DNA of 64,000 bases, taken from assembly GCA_001298545.1 (NCBI GenBank), contig LJCX01000032.1, positions 286,471-350,470 of the forward strand. The letters run 5' to 3'. Positions 26,433 through 37,902 of the stretch are shown piece after piece. Below the pieces are notes generated by a model that saw only the letters and a list, made by a program, of their open reading frames with translations, did no database searches and had not been told where the DNA came from. The position numbers were made by a program, and so were the translations under genes. Origin of the DNA: Actinobacteria bacterium OV320. Its GTDB lineage: Bacteria > Actinomycetota > Actinomycetes > Streptomycetales > Streptomycetaceae. Numbering within the stretch: the stretch's first letter is position 1; each line of letters begins with the position of its first letter.

Positions 26433-26767
26433 GCTGTGCGGATACCCGGTGTCGGCCGATGAACCCGGTGCACCCTCCGTGCCACAGGGATCTCCTCCCA
26501 GAGCCGTCCTGTCGTTCCCGCGTCCCCTCGGCCACCACGGCGGGGAGGGCGTCTTCGTATCTGCCCTTGGTGCGGTCGGCAGTCATCGTCCCTGCCGAAC
26601 TGGAAGGGGGATTGGACGCCAGCCGTTTCGGGTGTCGCCTGAGGACCGGTCGGTGATGGCGCTGCGGTACTGGGAGGACCGCAGCGTGGACTGGTGGTTC
26701 CGTATGCCCGTCCTGGGGCTCGTCGCGGACGACCCGCCATCCCCGCGGCCACTTGCCGCACACCCGG
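26433..26767. other. Gene-poor stretch
   Basis: Only a faint sigma-factor-like phrase (EDRSVMALRYWEDRSV, plus strand near 26640) is visible, too short to call. Confidence 0.35.
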
Positions 26768-27601
26768 TTAGTCCCCGGCTGCGAACTTCCGCAGATCCGC
26801 GGTGAGGCGGTCGGCGTGGGTGGCGAAGAGGCCGTGCCCTGCGTTCTCGTACACCTCGAGGGTGGAGTTCGGGGCGAGGCGCGCGGCACGGCGGCCGGTC
26901 AGCTCGATGGGCCCGGAGGTGTCGTGGGTGCCGTGGACGACGAGCACGGGCAGGTCGAGCGCGGCCAGTTCGGGGGCGACGTCGAGTTCGGCGATCAGCT
27001 CGCCGAGGGCGACGCCGGCCCGTGCCGTGGAGCCGTGGCAGCGCCGGATCATGGTCTCGACGTACGCCTCGGACAGGTCGTTGCCCGGCCGGTCCAGGGC
27101 GAAGAAGGCGCGCGCGCCGTCGGCGAAGAAGGCGGAGCGGTCGCGCCGGAAGGCCTCGGTGCCCGCCCGCATGAGCTCCGGGTCGACTCCCTCGGGGTGG
27201 TTCGCCGAGCGGGCCGGACCGGGCGCCATGCCGGCGATCAACGCCACCCGGGTCACGCGGTCGACGCCGTGCCGGGCCAGACAGCGGACGATCTCGGCGG
27301 TGCCGAGAGAGTGCCCCACGAGGGTGACCTCGCTCAGGTCGAGATGGTCGAGCAGGCCCTGCACGTCGTCGGCGAGGCTGTCCAGGTCGAAGCCGCCCCA
27401 CACGTCGTCGGAGCGTCCGTGACCGCGCCGGTCGAAGCCCACGCAGCGGTGGCCCTCCTGAGCCAGCGGCAGCATCTGGTACTCCCACATCTCGGTCCCG
27501 AAGTACAGGCTGTTCACGAAGACGATCACGGGCCCGTCGGCGGGGCCGTAGTCGACGTAGTGCAGCCGGGCGCCGTCGACGGGGCTCGTGAAGTACGGCA
27601 T
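26768..27601 (-). CDS. Alpha/beta-fold hydrolase
   Basis: 277 residues. Order of motifs: LHYVDYGPADGPVIVFVNSL near the N-terminus, the CVGFDRRGHGRSD turn, VTLVGHSLGTAEIVRCLA with the nucleophile Ser, LPVLVVHGTHDTSGPIELTG with the Asp, and YENAGHGLFATH with the His. This is the fold-1 hydrolase family of haloperoxidase-like esterases and lactonases. There is no signal peptide. It is a single gene without obvious operon partners, so the substrate is open. Confidence 0.9.
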   Translation of the reverse strand: MPYFTSPVDGARLHYVDYGPADGPVIVFVNSLYFGTEMWEYQMLPLAQEGHRCVGFDRRGHGRSDDVWGGFDLDSLADDVQGLLDHLDLSEVTLVGHSLGTAEIVRCLARHGVDRVTRVALIAGMAPGPARSANHPEGVDPELMRAGTEAFRRDRSAFFADGARAFFALDRPGNDLSEAYVETMIRRCHGSTARAGVALGELIAELDVAPELAALDLPVLVVHGTHDTSGPIELTGRRAARLAPNSTLEVYENAGHGLFATHADRLTADLRKFAAGD

Positions 27602-27767
27602 GGGACGTCCTCCTGAGGTGCGGGGATGCCAGAGCGGCGGGTACGTCGTTCATGCTTGCGGCCAGGGTTGCAGGCGTCGATTACCTCTCGGGTCATGGCC
27701 GCGTGCGCCGGGCCGGGCCTGGTAGTCGGTCGCTCGCCCGGAAGGTAATGCCGAGAGGAGCCGAAGG

Positions 27768-27975
27768 CGAGCAGCAACGTCGTCGTCACGGGCGCCACCG
27801 GCAACGTCGGGACGAGCGTGGTGCGTCTGCTGTCGGAGGGTCCCGAGGTCGCCTCGGTACGGGGATGGCCCGGCGGATCCCGGACCGGTCGCCGCCGAAG
27901 ACGCAGTGGATGGCCGTCGACCTGGCCTGCGAGGACGCGGATCTGGCCGCGACGTTCCAGCACACCCAGCTCCGC
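27768..27975 (+). pseudogene. N-terminal relic of an NAD(P)-binding epimerase/NmrA-like protein
   Basis: The frame reads SSNVVVTGATGNVGTSVVRL, then LSEGPEVASVRG. After a frame change near 27860 it continues ARRIPDRSPPKTQWMAVDLA, then DADLAATF. This is the Rossmann N-terminus of extended SDR proteins with about 65 residues left. The rest up to 28275 shows no gene. Confidence 0.65.
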
Positions 27976-28275
27976 CACGCCGGACCGCTCGCGGCGGACC
28001 GGCGCAAGCCCTGGGAGAAGACCACCCGCCCTGGAACGGCCCTGACGCCGACTCGCGTCCGGCGCGGGTTCCGCAGCCGCGCCCCGCTCGGCCGGGGCGG
28101 CAGCTGGGGTTTCTCCGTCGTCCGCGCGGACGACTCCGGGGTCGGGAGCCGATGCCGAAGGGAATCGTGCAGATGAGTCAGGGGTGACGGGCCCTCGTTT
28201 GGCCGGTCAGGGCCCTTCCATTCACGCCAGACTCCTGGAGAGGAACGCTCCGGTGGAGCGTATGGGCGATACGGG

Positions 28276-29151
28276 GTGGGCGTGACCGAGCGCGGTAGGG
28301 CCGACCGTGCCGCTGCGGGTGAGACGGGGCTGGGTGTGAGGGACCACGGCGTCCAGCGCGCAGGCGCGGCGACGGGGGACCGGCCAAGCGGGCGACAGGA
28401 CAGCGACGAGCAGTGGAGAGCCGACGGACCGGTGCGTGCGGTGCCGCGGCACGTGGCTTGCGTGATGGACGGCAACGGCCGTTGGGCTCAGCGGCGCTCG
28501 CTTCCCCGGACGGCGGGCCATCGGGCAGCGGAGACCACCGTCATCGACATCATCGAGGCCGCCCGGGCGGCCGGCGTCGAGTGGCTCAGCTTGTACGCCT
28601 TCTCCACCGAGAACTGGAACCGTCCTGGTGCGGAGGTCGACTACTTGATGCGCCTGGTCCGCCGGGTTGTGCGCAAGCACGCGCCGCTGCTGCTCGCCCG
28701 CGGCATCCGCTGCCGCTTCCTCGGGGCTGCGGACCCGCGCATCCCACGTGAGTTGGCTCAGGATTTCGAGGATCTGGCGACGCTGACCGCCGACAGCCGT
28801 GGGATGACGCTGACCGTCGCCTTCGACCACGGCGGACGCCGGGACATCGTGGAGGCCACCCGGTCGCTGATCCGAAGCGGGATGCCCGCCGAGGAGGTGA
28901 CCGAGCGGCTCTTCGCGGACCACCTGCCGTTCCCCGACACCCCCGACGTGGACCTCGTCATCCGCACCTCCGGCGAACAGCGCATCTCGAACTTCATGCT
29001 CTGGCAGGTCGCTTACGCCGAGTGGGTCTTCCCCGAGGCGCTCTGGCCGGACTTCCGGGCCCCGGACTTCCTTGCCTGCCTGCACACCTACCGGCGCCGT
29101 GACCGCCGCTTCGGCGGCGTGCCGCCCCAGACGAACGGAGACCCGTCATGA
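28276..29151 (+). CDS. uppS: Cis-prenyltransferase (undecaprenyl-diphosphate-synthase family)
   Basis: 291 residues from the GTG at 28276; starts nearer the catalytic core are also possible because residues 1-55 are poorly conserved. The five family regions are present: HVACVMDGNGRWAQRR with the catalytic Asp, RTAGHRAAETTV, LSLYAFSTENWNRP, RCRFLGAADPRIP, and VDLVIRTSGEQRISNFMLWQ followed by WVFPEALWPDF. The enzyme condenses isopentenyl diphosphate onto an allylic primer with cis double bonds. Its stop overlaps the next start (ATGA), so the DUF2236/EF-hand protein is co-translated. That suggests a specialised prenyl pathway rather than the housekeeping cell-wall enzyme. Confidence 0.88.
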   Translation: MGVTERGRADRAAAGETGLGVRDHGVQRAGAATGDRPSGRQDSDEQWRADGPVRAVPRHVACVMDGNGRWAQRRSLPRTAGHRAAETTVIDIIEAARAAGVEWLSLYAFSTENWNRPGAEVDYLMRLVRRVVRKHAPLLLARGIRCRFLGAADPRIPRELAQDFEDLATLTADSRGMTLTVAFDHGGRRDIVEATRSLIRSGMPAEEVTERLFADHLPFPDTPDVDLVIRTSGEQRISNFMLWQVAYAEWVFPEALWPDFRAPDFLACLHTYRRRDRRFGGVPPQTNGDPS

Positions 29152-30617
29152 CGACTGGAACCACCACAACGGCCGACGAAGCACCTCTGTTCGGGCCGGA
29201 GTCGCAGTTCCGCGCCTTCTTCGACGACCCGCGCTGGGCGCTGGCCATCATCCGGGCCACCGTGTTGGAGGCCGCCCACCCGCAGATCGGTGCCGCCCTC
29301 GCCGACAACTCCACCTTCGTCGCCCACCCCTGGCGCCGGCTGCGTAACACCTTCCTCAGCATGCGGCACATGTTCGACGCCGATCCGGCGGTACGCGAAC
29401 GGGAGGCCGCCCGCCTCAACAGGCTGCACGCCCGCATGAGCGGCTCCGACGCCCGCGGCCGCACCTACGACGCCATGGACCGCGCCACCCGCGCCTGGGT
29501 GGTCGCCGCCCTCTTCGAAAGCGCCGTCACCATGTGCCGACTGATCGGCCAGCCGCTCGACCAGGACACCATGGAGCGCATGTACGCCGAGTACCGCGCG
29601 TTCCTCGCCGCGCTCGACGGTGACGCCGGAGAACTCCCCGACGACCTGAACGACTTCTGGCGGTACTTCGACAGGGTCGTCGAGGACGAGCTGGAGAACA
29701 CCGAGGCGGCCCGCATCATCCTAAACCGGCTCTTCGACCACCTTCCCGCCCCCGCGCTGCTCGCCGGCGCACCGACACTGTGGGCGGCGGGCCGGGCCGT
29801 CGTCGGTCCGCTTCTCGGCGCAATCACCGTCGCCTCGCTCCCCGAGCCCTACCGGCGCAAGGCCGGCCTGCCCGAGATGCCTGGCGCGCCGACCCTCATG
29901 CAGGGCGCCTACCTGGCCGCCGGACTCACCCGATTCCTGCCCGAGGGCTGGATCGACGCCGAAACCATCATCGAGACCCTCTCCCTCTCACCCGACAGCG
30001 ACGACCCCCGCGCCCGGACCGTGGCCGCGTTGCGCGCCCGCATGAAGCGGGCCTCGGCCCTGCTCCGCCTCCTCACACCACTGAGCGATGAGACCGGCCC
30101 CGACCCGGTCCCGGCCGCCTCGCGGATCACGGGAGAGGGCCGGCGCTCGGCGGAGGAGTTCTTCCGTCAGGTGCTGGACCAGACCGGCGACGGCCACCTT
30201 GACTGGCCCGACCTCGCCGCCATGGCACGCGAAATGGCCACCCGCCTCGACCTGGACGAACCCGAGGAGACCCGCCTCTACGACGCCTTCGCCGCCTGGT
30301 GGCGCGAACTCCAGGCCACCCTCGACACGGACGGCGACGGCCGCGTCAGCGTCGACGAGTACGCCGCCGCCGTACCCTCCCTCGCCGGTCCCGCGCTCAT
30401 CCGCGTCGCCGAGGTGCTCTTCGACGCCACCGACAAAGACGGCAGCGGGACCATCGACGCGGACGAGCACCGGGCGCTCTTCCGCACCGCCTTCCACCGC
30501 GACCTCACCACCACCGACGGGACCTACGGCCGCAGCGCCTTCGTGGGCGACTTCCTTTCCTTCATGGCAGGCCGCCGCACGAACACCCCGTACGACCCCC
30601 TCCTCGCCGACGCCTGA
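29148..30617 (+). CDS. DUF2236 (MpaB/Lcp-like) protein with C-terminal EF-hands
   Basis: 489 residues. Residues 15-270 resemble DUF2236, the family of rubber oxygenase Lcp and the fungal prenyl-chain oxygenase MpaB: RATVLEAAHPQIGAALADNS, then AHPWRRLRNTF, ARLNRLHARM, TYDAMDRATRAWVVAALFES. From memory many relatives have HS where this has NS, so a haem-ligand role should not be assumed. Residues 330-470 carry EF-hand-like loops: DQTGDGHLDWPDL (about 344), DTDGDGRVSVDEY (about 393) and DKDGSGTIDADEH (about 430), the last two with full calcium-ligand patterns. It overlaps the cis-prenyltransferase gene by 4 bases, which points to a cis-prenyl substrate. Confidence 0.8.
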   Translation: MTTGTTTTADEAPLFGPESQFRAFFDDPRWALAIIRATVLEAAHPQIGAALADNSTFVAHPWRRLRNTFLSMRHMFDADPAVREREAARLNRLHARMSGSDARGRTYDAMDRATRAWVVAALFESAVTMCRLIGQPLDQDTMERMYAEYRAFLAALDGDAGELPDDLNDFWRYFDRVVEDELENTEAARIILNRLFDHLPAPALLAGAPTLWAAGRAVVGPLLGAITVASLPEPYRRKAGLPEMPGAPTLMQGAYLAAGLTRFLPEGWIDAETIIETLSLSPDSDDPRARTVAALRARMKRASALLRLLTPLSDETGPDPVPAASRITGEGRRSAEEFFRQVLDQTGDGHLDWPDLAAMAREMATRLDLDEPEETRLYDAFAAWWRELQATLDTDGDGRVSVDEYAAAVPSLAGPALIRVAEVLFDATDKDGSGTIDADEHRALFRTAFHRDLTTTDGTYGRSAFVGDFLSFMAGRRTNTPYDPLLADA

Positions 30618-31474
30618 CAAACCCGTGGGACGCGCCGCATACGGTGCAGATGACCCAGGAGCGTTCCGTGGCCCACAGGTTGGACGGGGTGTACAGGATG
30701 TCCGGGTGGTCGAAGAGGGGCTGGGCGTCGTCGACCGAGTCGCCTGCGGTTGCCCCGCGCTCGTACATGCCGCCGAGCACCCAGGCGGCGTCGGGCAGGC
30801 CGGGTGCCTCGTAGCCAGTGAGGCCGTCGTCCTGGGCGACCCCGGCGCGGCCCCGGTGAACCTTCCTGGTCACAGCTACTAGGTGCCCGCCTGCACAGTC
30901 GGCGGGGCGGTGGCAGGGCACTTGTGTCCGGGCGTCTGCGCAATGTCTGCGCAACGCTGTGACCTGCGGTGGTCGGGCCTGTGGTCGGGGTTCGGGACCC
31001 CATGGTCGGGCCTGTGGTCGGGGGCATTGAGCAGACCATGAAGCGGTGCACAAGCGTCTGCTGTGCACCGCCTACGGCACCGGCTGATCCATCCAGCTGA
31101 CCCGGCGCCCGGGGCCCCGTACGGGGCGCCATACAGCCGCGGCGGGTCCCGGTCAGAGCAGGACCGTCATCGACGCGGCCAGTACCGTCACCTCCCGCAG
31201 GAAGAGGGCGACCGCGAGGTCCACGCCGGCCGCCGAGGGCAGGGCGGTGCTCCTCCCGCCAGGTTTGTGGTGCGGGTCGGCGACCTGCGGCAGCTGGAGC
31301 GTGAACAGAACACAACCGTGGTCCGTGTGGACCGGAGCGTGCCGTTGGCGTGACTGGCGGGAAGGCGAAGGGGCGAGTGCGCAAGCGCAGACAACTCCAG
31401 ATCTCTATTGCCGCCATCAAATGGGCTCTTGGGCAGTTAGCGTGCGGGCAAGGGCACCTAGAGGGGAAGCAGAC
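30618..31474. other. Gene-poor stretch with a decayed minus-strand frame
   Basis: Minus strand 30640-30880 reads GYEAPGLPDAAWVLGGMYER, then PLFDHPDILYTPSNLWATER and SWVICT, apparently the C-terminus of a conserved Streptomyces protein that I cannot name. A perfect-looking repeat TGGTCGGGCCTGTGGTCGGG occurs twice near 30973-31022. No intact gene is visible. Confidence 0.4.
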
Positions 31475-32440
31475 ATGGCTGTGGGACCGGAAGGGGCTGC
31501 ACGCCTGGCCGCTGTTGAGCTGGTGGCGTCAGTAGGCACCGAAAGGTGGGCTACAGCGTGCAAGAGTGTGACGGAACTGCTTGCCGGCGATGAAGACCGT
31601 CTGGTTCGTAGCGTGACACGCCGGCTTGATGCGACGGCTGAAGCCTTGCTGCGTGCGGAGAGCCGTGGAGCCCGGCGCGCTCGCGAGGAGATTGCGTGGG
31701 AGACGCGATTTCTCGACGCGTTGGACTGCGTGGGGCCGGGTACGCGTGCTGTCCTCACGGAGGCTCTGGTCGCCTTCTCCACGTCCCGCCCCAGCGGGTC
31801 CATGCCGTCGTCTGAGGTGCTCGGCAGTTCCTTCAACGGGACGACTGCTGTCCAGGCTGGCAGCTGGAACTTGATGAACAACTACTTCACTCGAGAACCC
31901 TGGTGGAAGCACCTGCGCCGACCCAGTTTCGCCTTCCTGCGCACAACCCGAAACAGAGCAACAGCGGTGATCCTTCTGGTCATGGCAGGCGCTGGCACTG
32001 TCGGCCTGCTGATCGCCACGTCGGGAGATCAAACGCCACACCACCAAGACCTGTTGGTGGTTTCCGGGCAGCGACCAGTCGTGACCACGGCAAAGGGACA
32101 GGTGACGTGGACGTGGTCGTTCAACGACCACGTCGCCTCCACCACGAACGACGTAGCGATGAGTCCTGGTGGAGGCCGCAAGAACGACGGCCTGAAATCC
32201 ATCCAGGGTGCACTGGTGCGGAGCAAGTGCAACGACCGCAGCAGCAATCTCGGCTGGTATCTCAGAGCAGACAACAAGATGGTGGCCAGCGGATCGCTGA
32301 CAGCGAAGGAGCCGCGTGCATCGCTGGACGCGTTTCCACTGCCGGCCCACGTTGACTATCTGGTGCTGGGCGGGTACCCGGGCACTTCATCTTGCACCCT
32401 CCGGTGGGAGAACCCGGGACTGGTCAGCGCGGGCGGCTGA
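31475..32440 (+). CDS. Membrane-anchored protein of unknown function
   Basis: 321 residues from the ATG at 31475, preceded by GAGGGG about 9 bases upstream. Residues 1-110 are helical and charged. Near 115-140 stands SSEVLGSSFNGTTAVQAGSW, which resembles the GxxVQAG linkers found before NACHT or protease domains in actinobacterial conflict proteins. One transmembrane segment follows (AVILLVMAGAGTVGLLIA, about 170-187). An external C-terminal domain of about 130 residues contains two cysteines (VRSKCNDRS and GTSSCTLRW) and looks like a beta-sandwich. No enzyme motif is present. Base use is less GC-rich than the neighbours. Confidence 0.7.
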   Translation: MAVGPEGAARLAAVELVASVGTERWATACKSVTELLAGDEDRLVRSVTRRLDATAEALLRAESRGARRAREEIAWETRFLDALDCVGPGTRAVLTEALVAFSTSRPSGSMPSSEVLGSSFNGTTAVQAGSWNLMNNYFTREPWWKHLRRPSFAFLRTTRNRATAVILLVMAGAGTVGLLIATSGDQTPHHQDLLVVSGQRPVVTTAKGQVTWTWSFNDHVASTTNDVAMSPGGGRKNDGLKSIQGALVRSKCNDRSSNLGWYLRADNKMVASGSLTAKEPRASLDAFPLPAHVDYLVLGGYPGTSSCTLRWENPGLVSAGG

Positions 32441-32850
32441 CGGCTCACGACAGCTGTATCGTGCGCGTCAGGGAGCCTGCTGACTCCGCCTGCTGGGAGT
32501 GTCTGCGCACCGTGGAAGGGAACCGCCGCACCTGGTGCGGGGCACAGGCCGGTATCGCGGGGCTGCCGCGCTGGCTGCGCCGCCGGATCGCCGGCTACTC
32601 CCGCCGGCCACAGACAACAGCAAGTGCTTGCTCAGCTGTACGAGGGCTGTGGGTTGAGCCGGACTGCCAACCGGTTCACTACGATCCGGATGACGTGTCG
32701 GGCAGCTCCGTCGCTTCCCCTGCAAGGGATGCGCCGAGGGCCGTTCGCCGGCCTTGGCCCAGTAGTTGGGTTCGAGCATCTCGCCAGGCCATGCGGGCTG
32801 ACAGATCGGGCCCTGAGGCCCCATCTGTTCGAAGTACGGTGCCAGGTCGA

Positions 32851-34734
<1,884 letters not shown>

Positions 34735-34795
34735 ACGAAACTCCGGATCACTCGGTGAAGGGTTGTGCGGTGCCGCGGGGGCGGGCGGCTCGGTC

Positions 34796-36160
34796 TCAGC
34801 CCGCCACGGACGGAAAGAACGCGGTATGCGTGAGGAAATCTCTGAGGTTGAGCCGCCACGTGAACCAGTTGTGGCCGCCGTTGACGAAACCCGGTGTGGC
34901 CGGGACGCCGATGCCGGTCAGGAGGGCGACCTCACCGGCGTGATAGTCGTGGCTGGGGTCCTGCCATCCGCCGCCGACGTAGATGCGCGCCTGGCCGAGC
35001 GCATCGATCTGGGCGTCCGTGAGGGCCGAGGCGGCGGGCAGCGTGTACGCGCCACGCCGTCCGGGGCTGAAGACGCCGTAGGAGCCGAACTCGGCGGTGT
35101 GTCCGAAGAGGAGCGAGTTGGTGAGGGAGGCACCGTAGCCGAGACCGGCGGTGGCACGGCTGGAGGCCGCGGCCGAGACGTGGTAGTGAGACTCCACGTA
35201 CGGGATGAGCGTGTCGGTGAGGTTCTGGTCGAAGGAGGCGTAGCCGGTGGAGTCGGGGAAGCCGCCTGTGTTGGGCATGACGACGACCATCGGGGGGATC
35301 TGCCCGGTGGCGATGAGGTTGTCGAGGATGTGGCCCGCGCCGCCCTGGGTGCTCCAGTCCATCTCGGTGGCGTCGCCGCTGAAGAGGTAGAGCGTGGGGT
35401 AGGGCTTCGCGCGACCGGGGTCGTAGTCCGGCGGAGTGTAGACCGAGAGGTAGTTCTCGCCGGGCGGAGTGAGGGAGGTCGGGGCCGGATAGGTGACGTG
35501 GGCCAGCCTGCCCTGCTGCCCCCTGCGGCTCGGTCCCTGCCAGGCGTGGTCGACGGTCCCGGACGACGGATCGGAGGGTACGTACACCTGGCTGGTGCGT
35601 TCGACGGTGCCGGAGACCTTGCCGTTCGTCTCGTTCCAGGGCGGGTTCGCCGGGTCGGACGCCGGGGTGCAGGTGGCTTGGGTGGGGTCGGCGCAGTCGA
35701 CGTAGAAGGAGTAGGTGAAGAGACCGGACGGCAGTGGAGTGGTGTAGCTCCACACCCCGTCGCGGCCCTTCTTCATGTCGGCGACGGGCCAGTTGGCGGC
35801 CGGGGAGTTGGGGTACGGCAGCGGGATGTCTCCCGGACGCCAGCTTGTGGGCGCCGTTCCGGGGGTTTCCAGCGCGCTGCCGTCGTCGGTGGTGAGGGCG
35901 GTGAGGTCGTAGGGGTTGCCGAAGTACCACTCGCCCTTGATCTGCACGTGGGTGGCGTCGGTGTCCCGAAAGCGGAAGGTGACCCGGTATCCGGTGGAAC
36001 CGGAGCCGGTGCGGAGCACTTGCGGGGCGAGGGAAGGGGCGCTGCCTGATCCCCTGTCCGCCTGGGCGGCACTGCCACCTGCGGTGAGGAGGAGGGCGAG
36101 AGCCACGGTGATCGCGGTACGGAGCGCCGGTGCTTTCCGGTGGTGGGCATGGCGGAACAT
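34796..36160 (-). CDS. Secreted esterase, EsteraseD/enterochelin-esterase-like
   Basis: 454 residues from the ATG at 36160 (GGAG 9 bases upstream). A Sec signal (ITVALALLLTAGGSAAQA) is followed by an immunoglobulin/E-set-like domain (GYRVTFRFRDTDATHVQIKG, residues 50-190). An esterase-D type alpha/beta hydrolase domain comes next, with YPTLYLFSGDATEMDW, VVVMPNTGGFPDS and the end VNGGHNWFTWRLNL, whose His is probably catalytic. The expected GxSxG nucleophile reads GLGYGASL: where many relatives have Ser this has Tyr-Gly-Ala, so activity may be altered or the nucleophile lies elsewhere. Palindromic operators 110-220 bases upstream link it to the island. Confidence 0.82.
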   Translation of the reverse strand: MFRHAHHRKAPALRTAITVALALLLTAGGSAAQADRGSGSAPSLAPQVLRTGSGSTGYRVTFRFRDTDATHVQIKGEWYFGNPYDLTALTTDDGSALETPGTAPTSWRPGDIPLPYPNSPAANWPVADMKKGRDGVWSYTTPLPSGLFTYSFYVDCADPTQATCTPASDPANPPWNETNGKVSGTVERTSQVYVPSDPSSGTVDHAWQGPSRRGQQGRLAHVTYPAPTSLTPPGENYLSVYTPPDYDPGRAKPYPTLYLFSGDATEMDWSTQGGAGHILDNLIATGQIPPMVVVMPNTGGFPDSTGYASFDQNLTDTLIPYVESHYHVSAAASSRATAGLGYGASLTNSLLFGHTAEFGSYGVFSPGRRGAYTLPAASALTDAQIDALGQARIYVGGGWQDPSHDYHAGEVALLTGIGVPATPGFVNGGHNWFTWRLNLRDFLTHTAFFPSVAG

Positions 36161-36268
36161 GACGGTGAGCTCCCGGGGGTTGACGGGACGCGGCCGCCGA
36201 GAACGTAACGCGCGACAAGATTGCGAGCAATATGCGCGACAAAAACTCACAAGATCAATTGGCCTGCA

Positions 36269-36386
36269 TTGTCCAGCAATCCGGGGGAGATCGACCTTCG
36301 AACTTCTATGAACTGCAGTTCCTCCCAGCGGACTTCTTGTGCGCATGATGTGACGCCACCTCCTTCTGTAAGTTTCTGTCAGACAA
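36269..36386. promoter_or_regulatory. Candidate GntR operators before the secreted esterase
   Basis: CTGTCAGACAA at 36376-36386 fits the palindrome TTGTC-N-GACAA with one change. TTGTCCAGCAA at 36269-36279 is a weaker copy 107 bases away. Both lie upstream of the start at 36160. Confidence 0.55.
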
Positions 36387-36418
36387 CTTCGACGCCGCGT
36401 CGGAGTCGCCAGGCAGTC

Positions 36419-37693
36419 TCATCGGCGCGGAACGGACCGGCCGGCCGTCGACAACGCCAGGACGATCAAGCCGATGCCCGTGGCGGCGAGACCGCCGACG
36501 AGGAGTGCGCCGCGCGCTCCCCAGGACGCGCCGACGGCTCCCACGGCGGGCGCGCCGACGACCGTGCCACCCAGCCAGCCGATCGACCAGATCGACAGCA
36601 CCCGTCCACGCATCTGCGGTGCCGCTCCCAGCTGCATCAGCGTCTTGGCCGAGGAGTTGAACGTGATGGAGGCCGAGCCGACGAACACCAGGGCGGACAG
36701 CGCCACCGCCCGCGTCGGCGCCAGGGCAGCGGCGGAGATCAGCGCTCCCCAGATCACCGCCGACACCGACAGGGAGCGTGTGCTGAGCCGACGGCGGCGT
36801 AGCGCGACGAAGCCGCCCAGGACCGCGCCGGCGCTCATCACGGCCATCGCCGCACCGTAGCCGGTGGGGCCGAGGTGGAAGGCCGACGTGGTCAGCAGCG
36901 GCAGACTGACAGGGAACTCCCAGGTCAGGATGCCGGTCACGTACACCATGACCATGGGGTACCGCAGCTCGGGTGTGCGGCAGACATAGGCGACGGCGGC
37001 GCGGATCTGGCCCTTGGCGCGCACCTCGCGCTCCGCCGGATGCATCTGCTCCGTCCGTAGCATGAGCAGGCTGACGATGACGGCCAGGAACGAGACGGTG
37101 TCCAGCGCGAAACAGGGGGTCACGCCGAGTGCCGCGATGACGATGCCCGCAAGACCTGGTCCGACGAGCTTGGCGGTGTTGATGAAGGTGGAGTTGATGG
37201 CGATCGCGTTGGCCAGGTGCTCGCGGTCGACGAGTTCGCTGATCAGGCTCTGCCGGGCGGGGTTGTCGAATACGTTGGTGAAACCGATCAGGAGCATGAG
37301 CAGGACGACCAACGGCAAGGTCGTCAGATGAGCCCAGCTCAGGATGGTGAGCAGTGCGGCCTGGAGGGCGAAACAGACCTGAGTGACCGTGAGGAGCGTA
37401 CGGGTGTCGTGGCGGTCCACGACCAGTCCGCCCCAGACACCGAGCAGCAGGACGGGCAGGTACCGGGCCCCGGTCACGATGCCGAGCATCGTCCCGCTGT
37501 GTGTCAGTTGCAGGGTCAGCCAGCCGACGGCGATGTTCTGCATCCAGTTGCCGACCACGGACGTGGCCTGTCCGAGCGTGAACAGCCGGTAGTTGCGTAT
37601 CCGCAGCGACGCGAAACTGCTGAGGTGAGCGGTGCCGTCGTGCGGGGACGTGTGGCGTTCCCCGAGGAACGGCCCGTGACGGCGGGCGGTCAT
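36419..37693 (-). CDS. MFS transporter (EntS/MFS_3-like)
   Basis: 424 residues with about twelve hydrophobic segments. The N-terminal half has LRIRNYRLFTLGQATSVVGN, then WMQNIAVGWLTLQLT and the loop GGLVVDRHDTRTLL, typical of MFS_3. GFTNVFDNPARQSLISELV is the signature of this subgroup. Members export small molecules such as siderophores or drugs. In this island it may export a substrate or intermediate, or import an acid. It is 209 bases downstream of the ABC permease and could be the last gene of that operon. Confidence 0.92.
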   Translation of the reverse strand: MTARRHGPFLGERHTSPHDGTAHLSSFASLRIRNYRLFTLGQATSVVGNWMQNIAVGWLTLQLTHSGTMLGIVTGARYLPVLLLGVWGGLVVDRHDTRTLLTVTQVCFALQAALLTILSWAHLTTLPLVVLLMLLIGFTNVFDNPARQSLISELVDREHLANAIAINSTFINTAKLVGPGLAGIVIAALGVTPCFALDTVSFLAVIVSLLMLRTEQMHPAEREVRAKGQIRAAVAYVCRTPELRYPMVMVYVTGILTWEFPVSLPLLTTSAFHLGPTGYGAAMAVMSAGAVLGGFVALRRRRLSTRSLSVSAVIWGALISAAALAPTRAVALSALVFVGSASITFNSSAKTLMQLGAAPQMRGRVLSIWSIGWLGGTVVGAPAVGAVGASWGARGALLVGGLAATGIGLIVLALSTAGRSVPRR

Positions 37694-37902
37694 CGGCGCA
37701 CCCGCCCCACTGCGAGCATGGGAGGCAGGGCGCCGGTCGGCCGCGACTGTGTCATGGGGCTCCGTCTCGGACCGGGTGGGCGTTCCGGTCTGTAGGTGCG
37801 GTCAGTAGGGGGTTCGGGGCCGGCTGGGCAGTCCGGCGACCGCCAGGACCGGGAACTCGTCGGCCCCGGTTCCGGCCAGGTCGAGGCACGCCGCCGCTCG
37901 GC

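Noticed and set aside
26620..26700. ECF sigma-factor region-4 fragment (EDRSVMALRYWEDRSV)
   Set aside because: About 16 residues only, with no helix-turn-helix after it; too short to support.
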